From an uncultured Pelagibacteraceae bacterium (GTDB lineage Bacteria; Pseudomonadota; Alphaproteobacteria; Pelagibacterales; Pelagibacteraceae), in assembly GCA_902595535.1 (NCBI GenBank), contig CACJQI010000002.1, positions 62,001 through 126,000 on the forward strand: 64,000 bases of DNA, read 5' to 3'. The notes under the pieces are model-generated. The model saw only the letters and a program-made list of their open reading frames with translations, did not search any database and was not told the DNA's origin. Position 1 is the first letter of the stretch; every line of letters begins with the position of its first letter. Shown here piece after piece: positions 21,189 through 29,788 of this stretch. The position numbers were made by a program, and so were the translations under genes.

Positions 21189-21731
21189 ATGCCAAAGACT
21201 ACTAAAGTTAAAAAAAAAGTTTCAAAAGTTAAAGCTAAAGTTTCAAAAGTTAAAGCTAAAGCTGTTAAAGTAAAAGCAAAAACTGTAAGCAAAACAAAAG
21301 TAGTTGCTAAAGCACCTATAAAAATTTCTAAAACTTATGTTCCAAAAGATACTGAAAAATATATGTGCGAAAAACATAAAGTATTTTTTAGAATGAGACT
21401 TACAGAGTGGAAAAAAGAATTAGTTAAGGCAAATAATGAGGCGCTTTATAACGGTAGTATGGATGATAACAGTATTTCTGCTGATATTGTTGATCAAGCA
21501 AGTTCATACACAGACAAAAATGTTGAAATGAAAGCTATTAACAGACAAATCAAACTGATTTCAGAAATCGATAAAGCGTTAGCAAGAATTCGAGAAGATG
21601 TTTATGGATATTGTTTGGATACTGCTGAACCAATTGGATTAAAAAGATTAATGGCAAGGCCCGTAGCTAAATACACAATCGCTGCACAAGAAAAGCATGA
21701 AAAAGATGAAAAAGTTCATGCAGATGATTAA
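21189..21731 (+). CDS. dksA: DksA-like RNA polymerase-binding factor with Lys-rich repeat N-terminus
   Basis: Coiled-coil tip DxxDxA (DIVDQA), YGYCLDTAEPIGLKRLMARPVAKYTIAAQEKHE; N-terminal KVSKVKAK repeats. Confidence 0.85.
   Translation: MPKTTKVKKKVSKVKAKVSKVKAKAVKVKAKTVSKTKVVAKAPIKISKTYVPKDTEKYMCEKHKVFFRMRLTEWKKELVKANNEALYNGSMDDNSISADIVDQASSYTDKNVEMKAINRQIKLISEIDKALARIREDVYGYCLDTAEPIGLKRLMARPVAKYTIAAQEKHEKDEKVHADD
21219..21260 (+). repeat. Perfect 21-bp tandem duplication in the dksA N-terminus
   Basis: gtttcaaaagttaaagctaaa x2 (21219-21239, 21240-21260), encoding VSKVKAK twice. Confidence 0.95.
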
Positions 21732-21745
21732 TTCAAAATAGTTAA

Positions 21746-22534
21746 TTAATTAGCATCAAGAACCGCATGTAAGAACTGTTTAGTTCTATCATTTTGTGGA
21801 TCACCAAATAATTGTTCAGGTGGACCTTGTTCAAAAATTTTTCCTTCATTAAAGAAACAAACTCTATCTGAAATTTCTCGTGCAAATCCCATTTGGTGGG
21901 TAACCATAATCATTGTTAAATTATGTTCTTTGTTTAAAGATCTAATTACATTTAAAACTTCTCCTACAACCTCAGGGTCTAACGCTGATGTGATTTCATC
22001 TAACAACATTACTTTAGGTCTCATAGCCAATGCTCGTGCAATCGCAACTCGTTGTTGCTGACCTCCTGATAATCTACTTGGGTGTTCATCTTTTTTGTCT
22101 GATAAACCAACTAATTCTAATAAATCCAAAGCCCTTTGTTCTGCTTCATCCTTTTTCATGCCTAAAACTTCAATAGGTGCTTCGATACAGTTTTGCAAAG
22201 CTGTCATATGAGGAAATAAGTTAAATTGTTGAAACACCATTCCAATTTTAGATCTTCTCTCTCGAAGATATTTTTCGCTAGCTTCGACTAATTTACCATC
22301 TGAGTCCATATGCGTTAAAGGCTCACCATCTAAATGGATTACACCTTGGTTTATTTTCTCTAAAGTCATCAATACTCTCAGGACAGTTGTTTTGCCTGAT
22401 CCAGAGGGTCCAATTATTGATACCATTTCATTTTTCTTAATTTCTAGATTTAATTTATCCAAAACAACCAGATCTCCATATTGTTTTGTTACATCTGAAA
22501 AATTAACAATGATATCTGATGAATTTTTTTCCAT
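21746..22534 (-). CDS. Polar amino acid/ectoine-type ABC transporter ATP-binding protein
   Basis: [46 protein letters not shown]. Confidence 0.93.
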   Translation of the reverse strand: MEKNSSDIIVNFSDVTKQYGDLVVLDKLNLEIKKNEMVSIIGPSGSGKTTVLRVLMTLEKINQGVIHLDGEPLTHMDSDGKLVEASEKYLRERRSKIGMVFQQFNLFPHMTALQNCIEAPIEVLGMKKDEAEQRALDLLELVGLSDKKDEHPSRLSGGQQQRVAIARALAMRPKVMLLDEITSALDPEVVGEVLNVIRSLNKEHNLTMIMVTHQMGFAREISDRVCFFNEGKIFEQGPPEQLFGDPQNDRTKQFLHAVLDAN

Positions 22535-22535
22535 G

Positions 22536-23222
22536 CTAAAGTTGTTCTTTTTTTATTTTTCCTTGAGCCAAGTTAACATTTTTTTCTAATTTTCTAATCC
22601 ACATTGCTGCAGGAATTGATAAAGTTAAAAATATTATTCCTACTATAGTATATGGCTCTAAATAACGATAGTTATATCCACCAACAGCAGTTGCTGCGTG
22701 AAATAGTTCTGCAACACCAATAGTAGATAGTAATGGAGTATCTTTAAAGATACCAACTAGATAATTACCCATGCCTGGTATTGCAATTGGAAATGCTTGA
22801 GGCAAAACTATTTTTCTATAAGTGTAAAATGTTGAGAAATTCAAAGCTCTGCATGCTTCCCATTGTGTTTTAGGAACACCTTCTAAAGCTCCTCTATAAA
22901 CTTCTGATAAGTAAGTACCAAAATGAAGACCAATTGTTATCATTCCACAAACCCAGGCTGATAATGTAATTCCAAATTGAGGTAGCACAAAGTAGACAAA
23001 GAATAATTGGATTAATAGAGGTGTTGATCTGATAAATTCAACAATTTCTCTATTGATCATATTTACTATTTTAATTGGAGTTCTTTGACCCAATAAAAAT
23101 AATAATCCAACGATTGCAGCAATAGCGTAACCAACTCCGGCAGCTAAAATTGTGTTCAAAGTTGCCCATAACATTTGTGGTAATATTTCTATTGCAAAAT
23201 CCCATCTCCACTCTGCATTCAT
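22536..23222 (-). CDS. ABC transporter permease (His/Glu/Gln/Arg/opine-ectoine class, EhuD-like)
   Basis: [45 protein letters not shown]. Confidence 0.9.
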   Translation of the reverse strand: MNAEWRWDFAIEILPQMLWATLNTILAAGVGYAIAAIVGLLFLLGQRTPIKIVNMINREIVEFIRSTPLLIQLFFVYFVLPQFGITLSAWVCGMITIGLHFGTYLSEVYRGALEGVPKTQWEACRALNFSTFYTYRKIVLPQAFPIAIPGMGNYLVGIFKDTPLLSTIGVAELFHAATAVGGYNYRYLEPYTIVGIIFLTLSIPAAMWIRKLEKNVNLAQGKIKKEQL

Positions 23223-23223
23223 A

Positions 23224-23895
23224 TTAAATTTTATCCTTTCCTACTTTTCTTGCTGCTAAAACTTCTAACCATCGTAAAAACGGAACAAGAAAAAATCTAG
23301 AAATTATATAATAGATTAAAAGTGCAGTTCCAAAACATTGAGCTGAAAGCCAAGTAATTGAATTAATTTGTTTTGCTTCAAATGTTAAATCAACTACTGT
23401 CACTAAAGCAACAAGTGCAGTTGCTTTTAAAAGTTCAACTGTTAGATTTGCTGCTGGTGGTAAAATAATTGGAAATATTTGAGGTATAATTATTTTTCTC
23501 ATTCTCTTAGCTGGGGTAAAGTTTAGTGCAAACGCACCTTCCCATTGCCCTTTTGGGACTGCCAGTATTCCCCCTCTTACTATCTCAGCACCATAAGCAC
23601 CAAAATTCATACCTATTGCAACTACCCCTGCAGTAAATGCTTCAAGTGTTAAGCCAAAAAAAGGTAATACATAGTAAAACCAAAATAATTGAACTAATAA
23701 AGATGTTCCTCTAAAAAATTCTATATAAACAGTGGCTGTTCCTTGAATAATTGGATTTTTTGATAATCTCATTAATCCAAAAATTAATGAAATAATTACA
23801 TAAAGAATAGTTGAGCATACTAAAACCTTAATGGTAGTAACAGTTCCAAGCAACATAGTTGGACCGTGTTCAGATAAAAACGCAAAATAGCTCAC
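23224..23895 (-). CDS. ABC transporter permease (His/Glu/Gln/Arg/opine-ectoine class, EhuC-like)
   Basis: EFFRGTSLLVQLFWFYYVLPFFG, EIVRGGILAVPKGQWEGAFAL. Confidence 0.9.
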   Translation of the reverse strand: MSYFAFLSEHGPTMLLGTVTTIKVLVCSTILYVIISLIFGLMRLSKNPIIQGTATVYIEFFRGTSLLVQLFWFYYVLPFFGLTLEAFTAGVVAIGMNFGAYGAEIVRGGILAVPKGQWEGAFALNFTPAKRMRKIIIPQIFPIILPPAANLTVELLKATALVALVTVVDLTFEAKQINSITWLSAQCFGTALLIYYIISRFFLVPFLRWLEVLAARKVGKDKI

Positions 23896-23920
23896 TATTA
23901 ACCCTTATGATTAAAAAAAA

Positions 23921-23948
23921 AATCAGGCGACGAATTTGTCGCCTGATT
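23921..23948 (-). terminator. Intrinsic terminator/attenuator between the binding-protein gene and first permease gene
   Basis: aatcaggcgac...gtcgcctgatt perfect 11-bp stem; U-tract on the minus transcript (poly-A at 23913-23922 on +). Confidence 0.85.
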
Positions 23949-23966
23949 AATTAAAAATTATTTTTT

Positions 23967-24812
23967 TTATTTAGTAGAACAAGCCCACTCAGTAGTCATT
24001 TCAGGAGGAGGCAATTGAGCTCTGTCGTAGCCGTATTTACCAGCTCTCTCTAACATTTTTTCTGGGTTTGCTAAAACTTTTGCTAATGCAGCATTAAAGT
24101 TATCTCTAAACTCAGTGTCAGTTTTTCTAAAACCAATACCAACTACGTTTACAGTTTCTTTAGGCATTAACTTAGGATCGGTTACTTCAAATGCACCACC
24201 AGTTTTTTCCTCGTGCTCTTTTGCACCAAAGAAAGTTTGAACAGCAACATCAGCTCTACCTGCTTTCATAGCAGCTAAAATTCCAACTTCACCTTCAACT
24301 AATAACATTTGACTATCTGGAACACCAAATTTCTTAGCAGCTTCTACTGTGTTGAAACCTGCACCAGTTACAAGTTTTGCACCTGTGCTAATTACATCAG
24401 CATAATTGTTAATATTTTTAGGATTTCCTTTTGGAACTAACATCGCATCTCCAAAAACTCCAATTGGGTCTGAAAAGTTGATGTTCGCACATCTACTTTT
24501 TAAAATGTACATACCACCAGTAATCATGTCTGATCTATTAGCATTAATTCCTGGAATTAATCCTGACCATTCAAATACTTTAGTTTCATGCTCAGTTATT
24601 CCCATTTCTTCGAGAACTGTTAAAGCAATCATGTTAACAAAACCTAAAGCTTCACCGTTATCACCAGCGTAAGCCCATGGCACTGCAGTACCAAAACCTA
24701 GTCTTAACTTGTGTCCATCTTTTAACCTATCGGTTAATGTTGCAGCATTAACAGATGAAATACTAAAAAGAATAACAAGAAAAACTGAAATCGATTTAAT
24801 TAATTTATTCAT
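23967..24812 (-). CDS. Periplasmic substrate-binding protein, EhuB-like (ectoine/hydroxyectoine or related)
   Basis: Signal peptide (MNKLIKSISVFLVILFSISSVNA), GLIPGINANRSDMITGGMYILKSRCANINFSDP; ORF-track start at 24872 is upstream of the likely ATG at 24812. Confidence 0.8.
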   Translation of the reverse strand: MNKLIKSISVFLVILFSISSVNAATLTDRLKDGHKLRLGFGTAVPWAYAGDNGEALGFVNMIALTVLEEMGITEHETKVFEWSGLIPGINANRSDMITGGMYILKSRCANINFSDPIGVFGDAMLVPKGNPKNINNYADVISTGAKLVTGAGFNTVEAAKKFGVPDSQMLLVEGEVGILAAMKAGRADVAVQTFFGAKEHEEKTGGAFEVTDPKLMPKETVNVVGIGFRKTDTEFRDNFNAALAKVLANPEKMLERAGKYGYDRAQLPPPEMTTEWACSTK

Positions 24813-24914
24813 TATCTTTCTCCCATTGTTTAATAATAAACAAAGGTTAACAAGATTTCTAATTTGATGCAAATAAACTTGGAATTCAAGATCAACTTAT
24901 AATTGAATCTAGTG

Positions 24915-25700
24915 CTAAATATTTATTGTATCTCCAATATTTATCTCGCCATCATTTAAGGCAGTTAAATAAATTCCCATTTCAAAATGATTATAAGTTT
25001 TTTTTAATGATTGAAGTAAATTAAAAGAATTATCATCTGTTTGTGGTTTCAAGTTAATTGCAACACATCTTGGAATATTTTTTTCTACTTTAAAAAAAAC
25101 ATTATTAATCTTGATTATTTTTCCAATCCATTCACGTTCTTTCCAAGGTTCAATTCCATCTATGCAAATATTTCCCCTAAATATTGAGCTTTCAACGTTC
25201 CTATCAATTTTTTTTTGAAAATCATTGATACTTTGTATGTTTAATAGTGATACTGAATTTACAAAATTAACTTTATTTGAAATTGAAGTATCAAAAAAAG
25301 GAAATTCAAGATTTTTCATTAAAGTTATTGGTTGTTTCAAAGAACTTTCTAATTCTGATATTTTATTTGAAAGTGCTTCCCGTTGTTCTAATTGGTTTAT
25401 ATCAATGGTTAATATTTCTTTATCTTTTAATGTGAGAGTTAGTTTTTCATCTTTAAATATAAAATTATATTTATTTAAAGCTGGTGAATTTTTTAGCGTT
25501 AAAACTTTATTCCATTTACCTTTTCTGTCATCGGGGCTTTTTTCAAATAATTTTGCCTGTTCTTGATCTAGGTCTTTTGCGAATGCAAAAATTCTATCAC
25601 AAACAATTCCAATATCTTTTTTTATTTCACAATTTTCAATTGTCTGAAATGATATAGATTTAACTGGGCAGTAATTTATTGAAGAAATAGTTGCACTCAT
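24915..25700 (-). CDS. MOSC domain protein (MOSC N-terminal beta-barrel type)
   Basis: YCPVKSISFQTIE N-terminus; FRGNICIDGIEPWKEREWIGKII; RCVAINLKPQT. Confidence 0.8.
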   Translation of the reverse strand: MSATISSINYCPVKSISFQTIENCEIKKDIGIVCDRIFAFAKDLDQEQAKLFEKSPDDRKGKWNKVLTLKNSPALNKYNFIFKDEKLTLTLKDKEILTIDINQLEQREALSNKISELESSLKQPITLMKNLEFPFFDTSISNKVNFVNSVSLLNIQSINDFQKKIDRNVESSIFRGNICIDGIEPWKEREWIGKIIKINNVFFKVEKNIPRCVAINLKPQTDDNSFNLLQSLKKTYNHFEMGIYLTALNDGEINIGDTINI

Positions 25701-25719
25701 ATAAAGTTTTCAAAATAAT

Positions 25720-26547
25720 ATGTCTTATCTTTCTTCAAATCAACTTAAACAATATGAGGATGAAGGATTTGTTTCACCAATAAATATTTTTTCAAAAGAA
25801 AAAGCAAATGAAATTAGAAATGAAATTGAATCAATAGAAAAAGAAATACCAGGTGAACTAGATAATTCAGGAAGATATAATGCTCATTTAATTTCACCTT
25901 TATTAGACGAAGTTACACATCATCCTAAAATATTAGATGCTGTTCAAAGTTTAATTGGTGAAGACATACTTGTGTGTGGAACAACTCTTTTTATAAAAAA
26001 TCCTCATGAAAAAGGTTTTGTAAGTTATCATCAAGATGCAAAATATATAGGCTTAGAGCCACACAATTGGGTAACTGCTTGGATTGCAATAACAGACTCT
26101 AATGAACACAACGGCTGTATGAGAATGTGGTCGGGCTCACATAAAGACAATTTAAAAGACCATGATCAGATGTTTAATGAAGGAAATTTATTAACGAGAG
26201 GTCAGACTGTTAATAATGTACCTAGAAAAGAAACAACCCCATTAATACTTGAAGCTGGTCAAATGTCATTACACCACCCAACTGTAGTGCATGGTTCAGA
26301 TTTAAATAAAAGTAACGACCGAAGAATAGGCTTTGTTATTCAAAGCTACATTGGGACTAATGTTAAGCAAGTTATAGGTAAAAATAGTGTGCAATTGGCA
26401 AGAGGAGTAGATAATTATAATTTTCATGAAAAAATAAAAAGAACTAAATTATTAATGAATGAAAAAGATCTTGAAATGAAAAAAAAAGAAAATGACAATC
26501 TTCAAGAAATTTTTTATAAAGGTGCACCTAAAAAAGGTCAATTATAG
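25720..26547 (+). CDS. Phytanoyl-CoA dioxygenase (PhyH) family Fe(II)/2OG oxygenase
   Basis: HxD motif YHQDAKY with distal H in HHPTVVHGSDLNKSNDRRIG. Confidence 0.85.
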   Translation: MSYLSSNQLKQYEDEGFVSPINIFSKEKANEIRNEIESIEKEIPGELDNSGRYNAHLISPLLDEVTHHPKILDAVQSLIGEDILVCGTTLFIKNPHEKGFVSYHQDAKYIGLEPHNWVTAWIAITDSNEHNGCMRMWSGSHKDNLKDHDQMFNEGNLLTRGQTVNNVPRKETTPLILEAGQMSLHHPTVVHGSDLNKSNDRRIGFVIQSYIGTNVKQVIGKNSVQLARGVDNYNFHEKIKRTKLLMNEKDLEMKKKENDNLQEIFYKGAPKKGQL

Positions 26548-26554
26548 TTAAAAA

Positions 26555-26671
26555 ATGAAAAGAAAAAAATCAAAACAAAACTCGATTTCGTTTCTTTTCG
26601 CTAAAAAATATATTTATATTTACTATCCTATTATTTGGATAGTTCTGTTATTGTATGTGTTTACGAGATGA
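26555..26671 (+). CDS. Small single-TM protein (38 aa): MKRKKSKQNSISFLFAKKYIYIYYPIIWIVLLLYVFTR
   Basis: Not in ORF track; ATG start just after the PhyH stop; Lys-rich N-terminus and TM segment; ATGA overlap with next sORF. Confidence 0.5.
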   Translation: MKRKKSKQNSISFLFAKKYIYIYYPIIWIVLLLYVFTR

Positions 26672-26763
26672 ATAGTAAATTAATATTAATTATTGTTATT
26701 GTTTTAGCTATTGAGCTATCAGGTAATGGTATCTTAACTTCTCTATTCAAATTGATGAACTAA
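26668..26763 (+). CDS. Small hydrophobic protein (31 aa): MNSKLILIIVIVLAIELSGNGILTSLFKLMN
   Basis: Not in ORF track; ATGA overlap with preceding sORF; stop ends 1 nt before the convergent GST stop. Confidence 0.5.
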   Translation: MNSKLILIIVIVLAIELSGNGILTSLFKLMN

Positions 26764-26764
26764 A

Positions 26765-27391
26765 TTATGGTTGAGGAGGTAAATCTTTCTTATTCATAAA
26801 TTGATATCCTTTTATTACTGCCTCTCTTTTGGAGATATCTGAATACCATCTTGATAAATTTTTAAAATTTTTAAGACCTATATCATGCCACTCATGTCTA
26901 GCGATCCAGGGCCAAGTTGCAATATCGGCTATAGTATATTTTTCACCTGCAAGAAAATCTGAAACATTTAATCTACTATCTAATTCTTGGTATATTCTTT
27001 TAGTAATTTTAAAATATCTTTCTTCTCCAAATTCACTTTTACCAGGATTGTAATGATGAAATTGATGATGTTGACCAATCATTGGTCCAATTGTTCCCAT
27101 TTGAGCCATTAACCACTGGTTAATTTTTAATCTATCTGATTGATCATAAAACTTTCCACTTTTTTCTCCCAAATATATAAGAATTGCCCCAGACTCAAAA
27201 ATACTTTCGTTATTATCGTGGTCCGTAATCACAGGAATTTTACTAAAAGGACTTATTTTAATAAATTCTTCTTTGAATTGATCATTATTACCCAAATCAA
27301 CTTTGGTTACTTTGTACTCATAGCCAATCTCCTCAAGCATAATAGATATCTTTTTTCCATTTGGAGTATCAGCAGTAAAAAGTTCTATCAC
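26765..27391 (-). CDS. Glutathione S-transferase family protein (YfcG/YghU-like)
   Basis: ADTPNGKKISIMLEEIGY, FSKIPVITDHDN, ESGAILIYL, SDFLAGEKYTIADIATWPW. Confidence 0.9.
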   Translation of the reverse strand: MIELFTADTPNGKKISIMLEEIGYEYKVTKVDLGNNDQFKEEFIKISPFSKIPVITDHDNNESIFESGAILIYLGEKSGKFYDQSDRLKINQWLMAQMGTIGPMIGQHHQFHHYNPGKSEFGEERYFKITKRIYQELDSRLNVSDFLAGEKYTIADIATWPWIARHEWHDIGLKNFKNLSRWYSDISKREAVIKGYQFMNKKDLPPQP

Positions 27392-28404
27392 TTTTTAACG
27401 CCAAGTCTTTCTTGTGCTGCTTTTGATGTTGTTGTGAATTCGAACCTAAGCTTTTCATCTGGTTTTGCATATTTAAAACAGCCTCTAGCTGCCAAAGCTC
27501 CCTCATGAAAGCCTGATAAAATCAATTTTAGTTTACCTGGATAAGTGCAAATGTCACCGATTGCAAAAATTCCATCAATATTGGTTTCAAAATTTTCTGT
27601 ATTCACTTCAATGGCTTTTTTATTAATATTTAGTCCCCATTCTAATATTGGACCTAATTGCATAATTAATCCAAAAAAACCAAGAACATAATCTGTATTA
27701 AACTCTTTAGTTTCTCCATCATCATGCTTAATTTTAACTGATTGAATATTATTTTCTCCAGCGACTGAGTCTATTTGATATTTTGTATATAAATTAATTT
27801 TTCCTTGATCGTTTAGTTGTTTAACTTTTTGAACACTAGACTCTGCTCCACTAAAACCTTCCCGTCTATGAATTAAGTTTACTTTTGATGTTTTTGAGAG
27901 CTCAATTGCCCAATCTAGTGCTGAGTCTCCTCCACCAAATATTGAGATTGTTTTATCTTTAAAAACTGTTTTGTCTTTAATTGAGTAAAATATTGAACTT
28001 CCCTCAAATTTTTCACACTCCTTTAAAGGAAATTTTCTAGGCTCAAATGAGCCAACACCACCAGCAATTACAATACTTGCTACATCAAATTCTTGTTTTC
28101 CACTTGTTTTAACATGCCATCTAGTTTCAACTTTTTTAAGCTCTTCTACTCTTTCATTTAAATGAAATTTAACGTTAAAAGGTTTTATTTGTTGCAACAA
28201 ATTAGTTGTTAACTCTTCACCAGTGCATTCAGGTACAGCTGGTATATCATAAATTGGTTTGTCTGGATAAAGTTCAATACATTGTCCACCTGCTTTATCA
28301 AGGTTGTCAACTATCTCGCAGCTTAAACCGATTATTCCTAATTGGTGCGCACAAAATATTCCTGTTGGTCCTGCTCCAATTATTAATACATCTTTTTTAA
28401 TCAT
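27388..28404 (-). CDS. Ferredoxin-NADP+ reductase, TrxR-like (type 2)
   Basis: IIGAGPTGIFCAHQLG, AGGQCIELYPDKPIYDIPAVPE, FGGGDSALDWAIEL (no CxxC), IFAIGDICTYPGKLKLILSGFHEGALAA. Confidence 0.9.
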   Translation of the reverse strand: MIKKDVLIIGAGPTGIFCAHQLGIIGLSCEIVDNLDKAGGQCIELYPDKPIYDIPAVPECTGEELTTNLLQQIKPFNVKFHLNERVEELKKVETRWHVKTSGKQEFDVASIVIAGGVGSFEPRKFPLKECEKFEGSSIFYSIKDKTVFKDKTISIFGGGDSALDWAIELSKTSKVNLIHRREGFSGAESSVQKVKQLNDQGKINLYTKYQIDSVAGENNIQSVKIKHDDGETKEFNTDYVLGFFGLIMQLGPILEWGLNINKKAIEVNTENFETNIDGIFAIGDICTYPGKLKLILSGFHEGALAARGCFKYAKPDEKLRFEFTTTSKAAQERLGVKK

Positions 28405-28725
28405 TTAAACTTGCTTTGATGGAATATTAACCACCAGTCCATCTAATTCATCAGAAATAGTTAATTGACAACTCAATCTACTATTTTGTTTTGGTTCAAA
28501 CGCCATATCAAGCATATCTTCTTCGCCATCTTCTTTAGTTGGAAGTTTATCTAACCATTCTTCATTTACATAAACATGACAAGTTGCACATGCCATTCCA
28601 CCACCACAATCCGCATCAATACCAGGGATATCATTTTGAACTGCACCCTCCATAACTGTAAGTCCATTTTGAACATCAATTGTATGAGTTTGGTTATCGT
28701 GAGTAATGTAATTAATTTTTGCCAT
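28405..28725 (-). CDS. [2Fe-2S] ferredoxin, adrenodoxin-type
   Basis: [17 protein letters not shown] ... LSCQL cysteine pattern. Confidence 0.95.
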   Translation of the reverse strand: MAKINYITHDNQTHTIDVQNGLTVMEGAVQNDIPGIDADCGGGMACATCHVYVNEEWLDKLPTKEDGEEDMLDMAFEPKQNSRLSCQLTISDELDGLVVNIPSKQV

Positions 28726-28753
28726 GAATTAGATATAAGCTCTTAAAAAAAAA

Positions 28754-28781
28754 GGGCAAGTATGTATAAACATACCCGCCC
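28754..28781 (-). terminator. Intrinsic terminator just downstream of proteorhodopsin
   Basis: Minus strand GGGC-GG-GTATGT-TTAT-ACATAC-TT-GCCC (continuous stem with two G.U pairs) followed by T9 (A9 at 28745-28753 on +). Confidence 0.8.
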
Positions 28782-28807
28782 TAATTTAAATATTTTACTT
28801 AGTAAAA

Positions 28808-29575
28808 CTACTTAGCTCTTTTTCCGCTTGAACTAGTTGCAGCAGCCCAAATTACTAGACCAAATGCAATTTTGTTAACAAAGTCAGCTAAGTTGTAAAC
28901 AACGTTAAGTGATACTGGATCTACAGCATCTGTTAGGTAACCAAATACATAACCTAATGGGTAAATTGCCCAACCTACTGTAACAATCATTCTCATTGCA
29001 CCAAATGCAGTCGTAAGTGACTTGTTACCACTTTTTGCTGCAGCTCTTCCAGCTTCACCAGAGAATACTTCATATAGAATGTATACCCAACCTGCCATAC
29101 CGATTATGAAACCAAGTGTAGCATCGATGTAATTAGCTTCTCCTAAGTATCCACCTACAAGCATTACTACTGAACCAAGTAACAATCTCCAGAACATTCC
29201 AGAATTTGCTTTACCTACAGCAGATAGAATTAAATAGAATTCAACCATTTGTAGTGGCACAGTAATTAACCAGTCAATATATCTGTATACTGTTGGAGAA
29301 TCTTGCGTAGTCACCCATACTTCTCTCATGTACATGTAGTGTATGAATGCAATACCAGTTACTAGACCTGCAACAATAACTGATGTTCTCCAGCCAGCTG
29401 CTACATTACCAGTTTCCATGAAGAAGAAAGCAGTAGCTGCTAACATACCCATAGATATCACCCAAAATGAAATTCCTACGAAATCATCTTGCTGTAACAT
29501 GTCGGCTGCGTTTGCAACACCTGTAACACCTAATAGTGCAACAGCTGTAAGAGCCAACAATTTAAGTTTTTTCAT
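28808..29575 (-). CDS. Proteorhodopsin, light-driven proton pump, blue-type (Gln at the tuning position)
   Basis: RYIDWLITVPLQMVEFYLIL (D97, Q105, E108 equivalents), FIHYMYMREVW (H75), ADFVNKIAFGLVIW (Schiff-base K). Confidence 0.97.
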   Translation of the reverse strand: MKKLKLLALTAVALLGVTGVANAADMLQQDDFVGISFWVISMGMLAATAFFFMETGNVAAGWRTSVIVAGLVTGIAFIHYMYMREVWVTTQDSPTVYRYIDWLITVPLQMVEFYLILSAVGKANSGMFWRLLLGSVVMLVGGYLGEANYIDATLGFIIGMAGWVYILYEVFSGEAGRAAAKSGNKSLTTAFGAMRMIVTVGWAIYPLGYVFGYLTDAVDPVSLNVVYNLADFVNKIAFGLVIWAAATSSSGKRAK

Positions 29576-29621
29576 AAAAAACTCCCTCTTTAGTTAGTTT
29601 TTATTTTTTAGTTTATATAAA

Positions 29622-29647
29622 CTAGGCCTAGGTTTCCCTAAACCAAG
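29622..29647. promoter_or_regulatory. Palindrome plus overlapping hairpin in the proteorhodopsin upstream region
   Basis: Perfect 10-bp palindrome CTAGGCCTAG (29622-29631) and inverted repeat CTAGGTTT-CCCT-AAACCAAG (29628-29635/29640-29647, 7/8 paired). Confidence 0.5.
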
Positions 29648-29788
29648 ATAGTGCGTTAAATAACAAATAATTTTAGATTATAGAAGACTTAATTGTCATT
29701 AATTAACATTGATTTTACTTATTTTTTAAAATTAAATGCAATTTTTAATTTAAAAACCAACAAATTTAACAAAATCGAATCAAAATCT

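Noticed and set aside
24813-24872. 20-aa N-terminal extension of the EhuB-like protein
   Set aside because: ATG at 24812 begins a normal signal peptide; the extension is probably 5'UTR.
29693-29788. Upstream extension of prpE from a TTG start (32 extra residues)
   Set aside because: Extension is Asn/Phe/Lys-rich with no similarity to acyl-CoA synthetases; ATG at 29789 gives the expected N-terminus (SKILSEIYQQSIKNPETFW).
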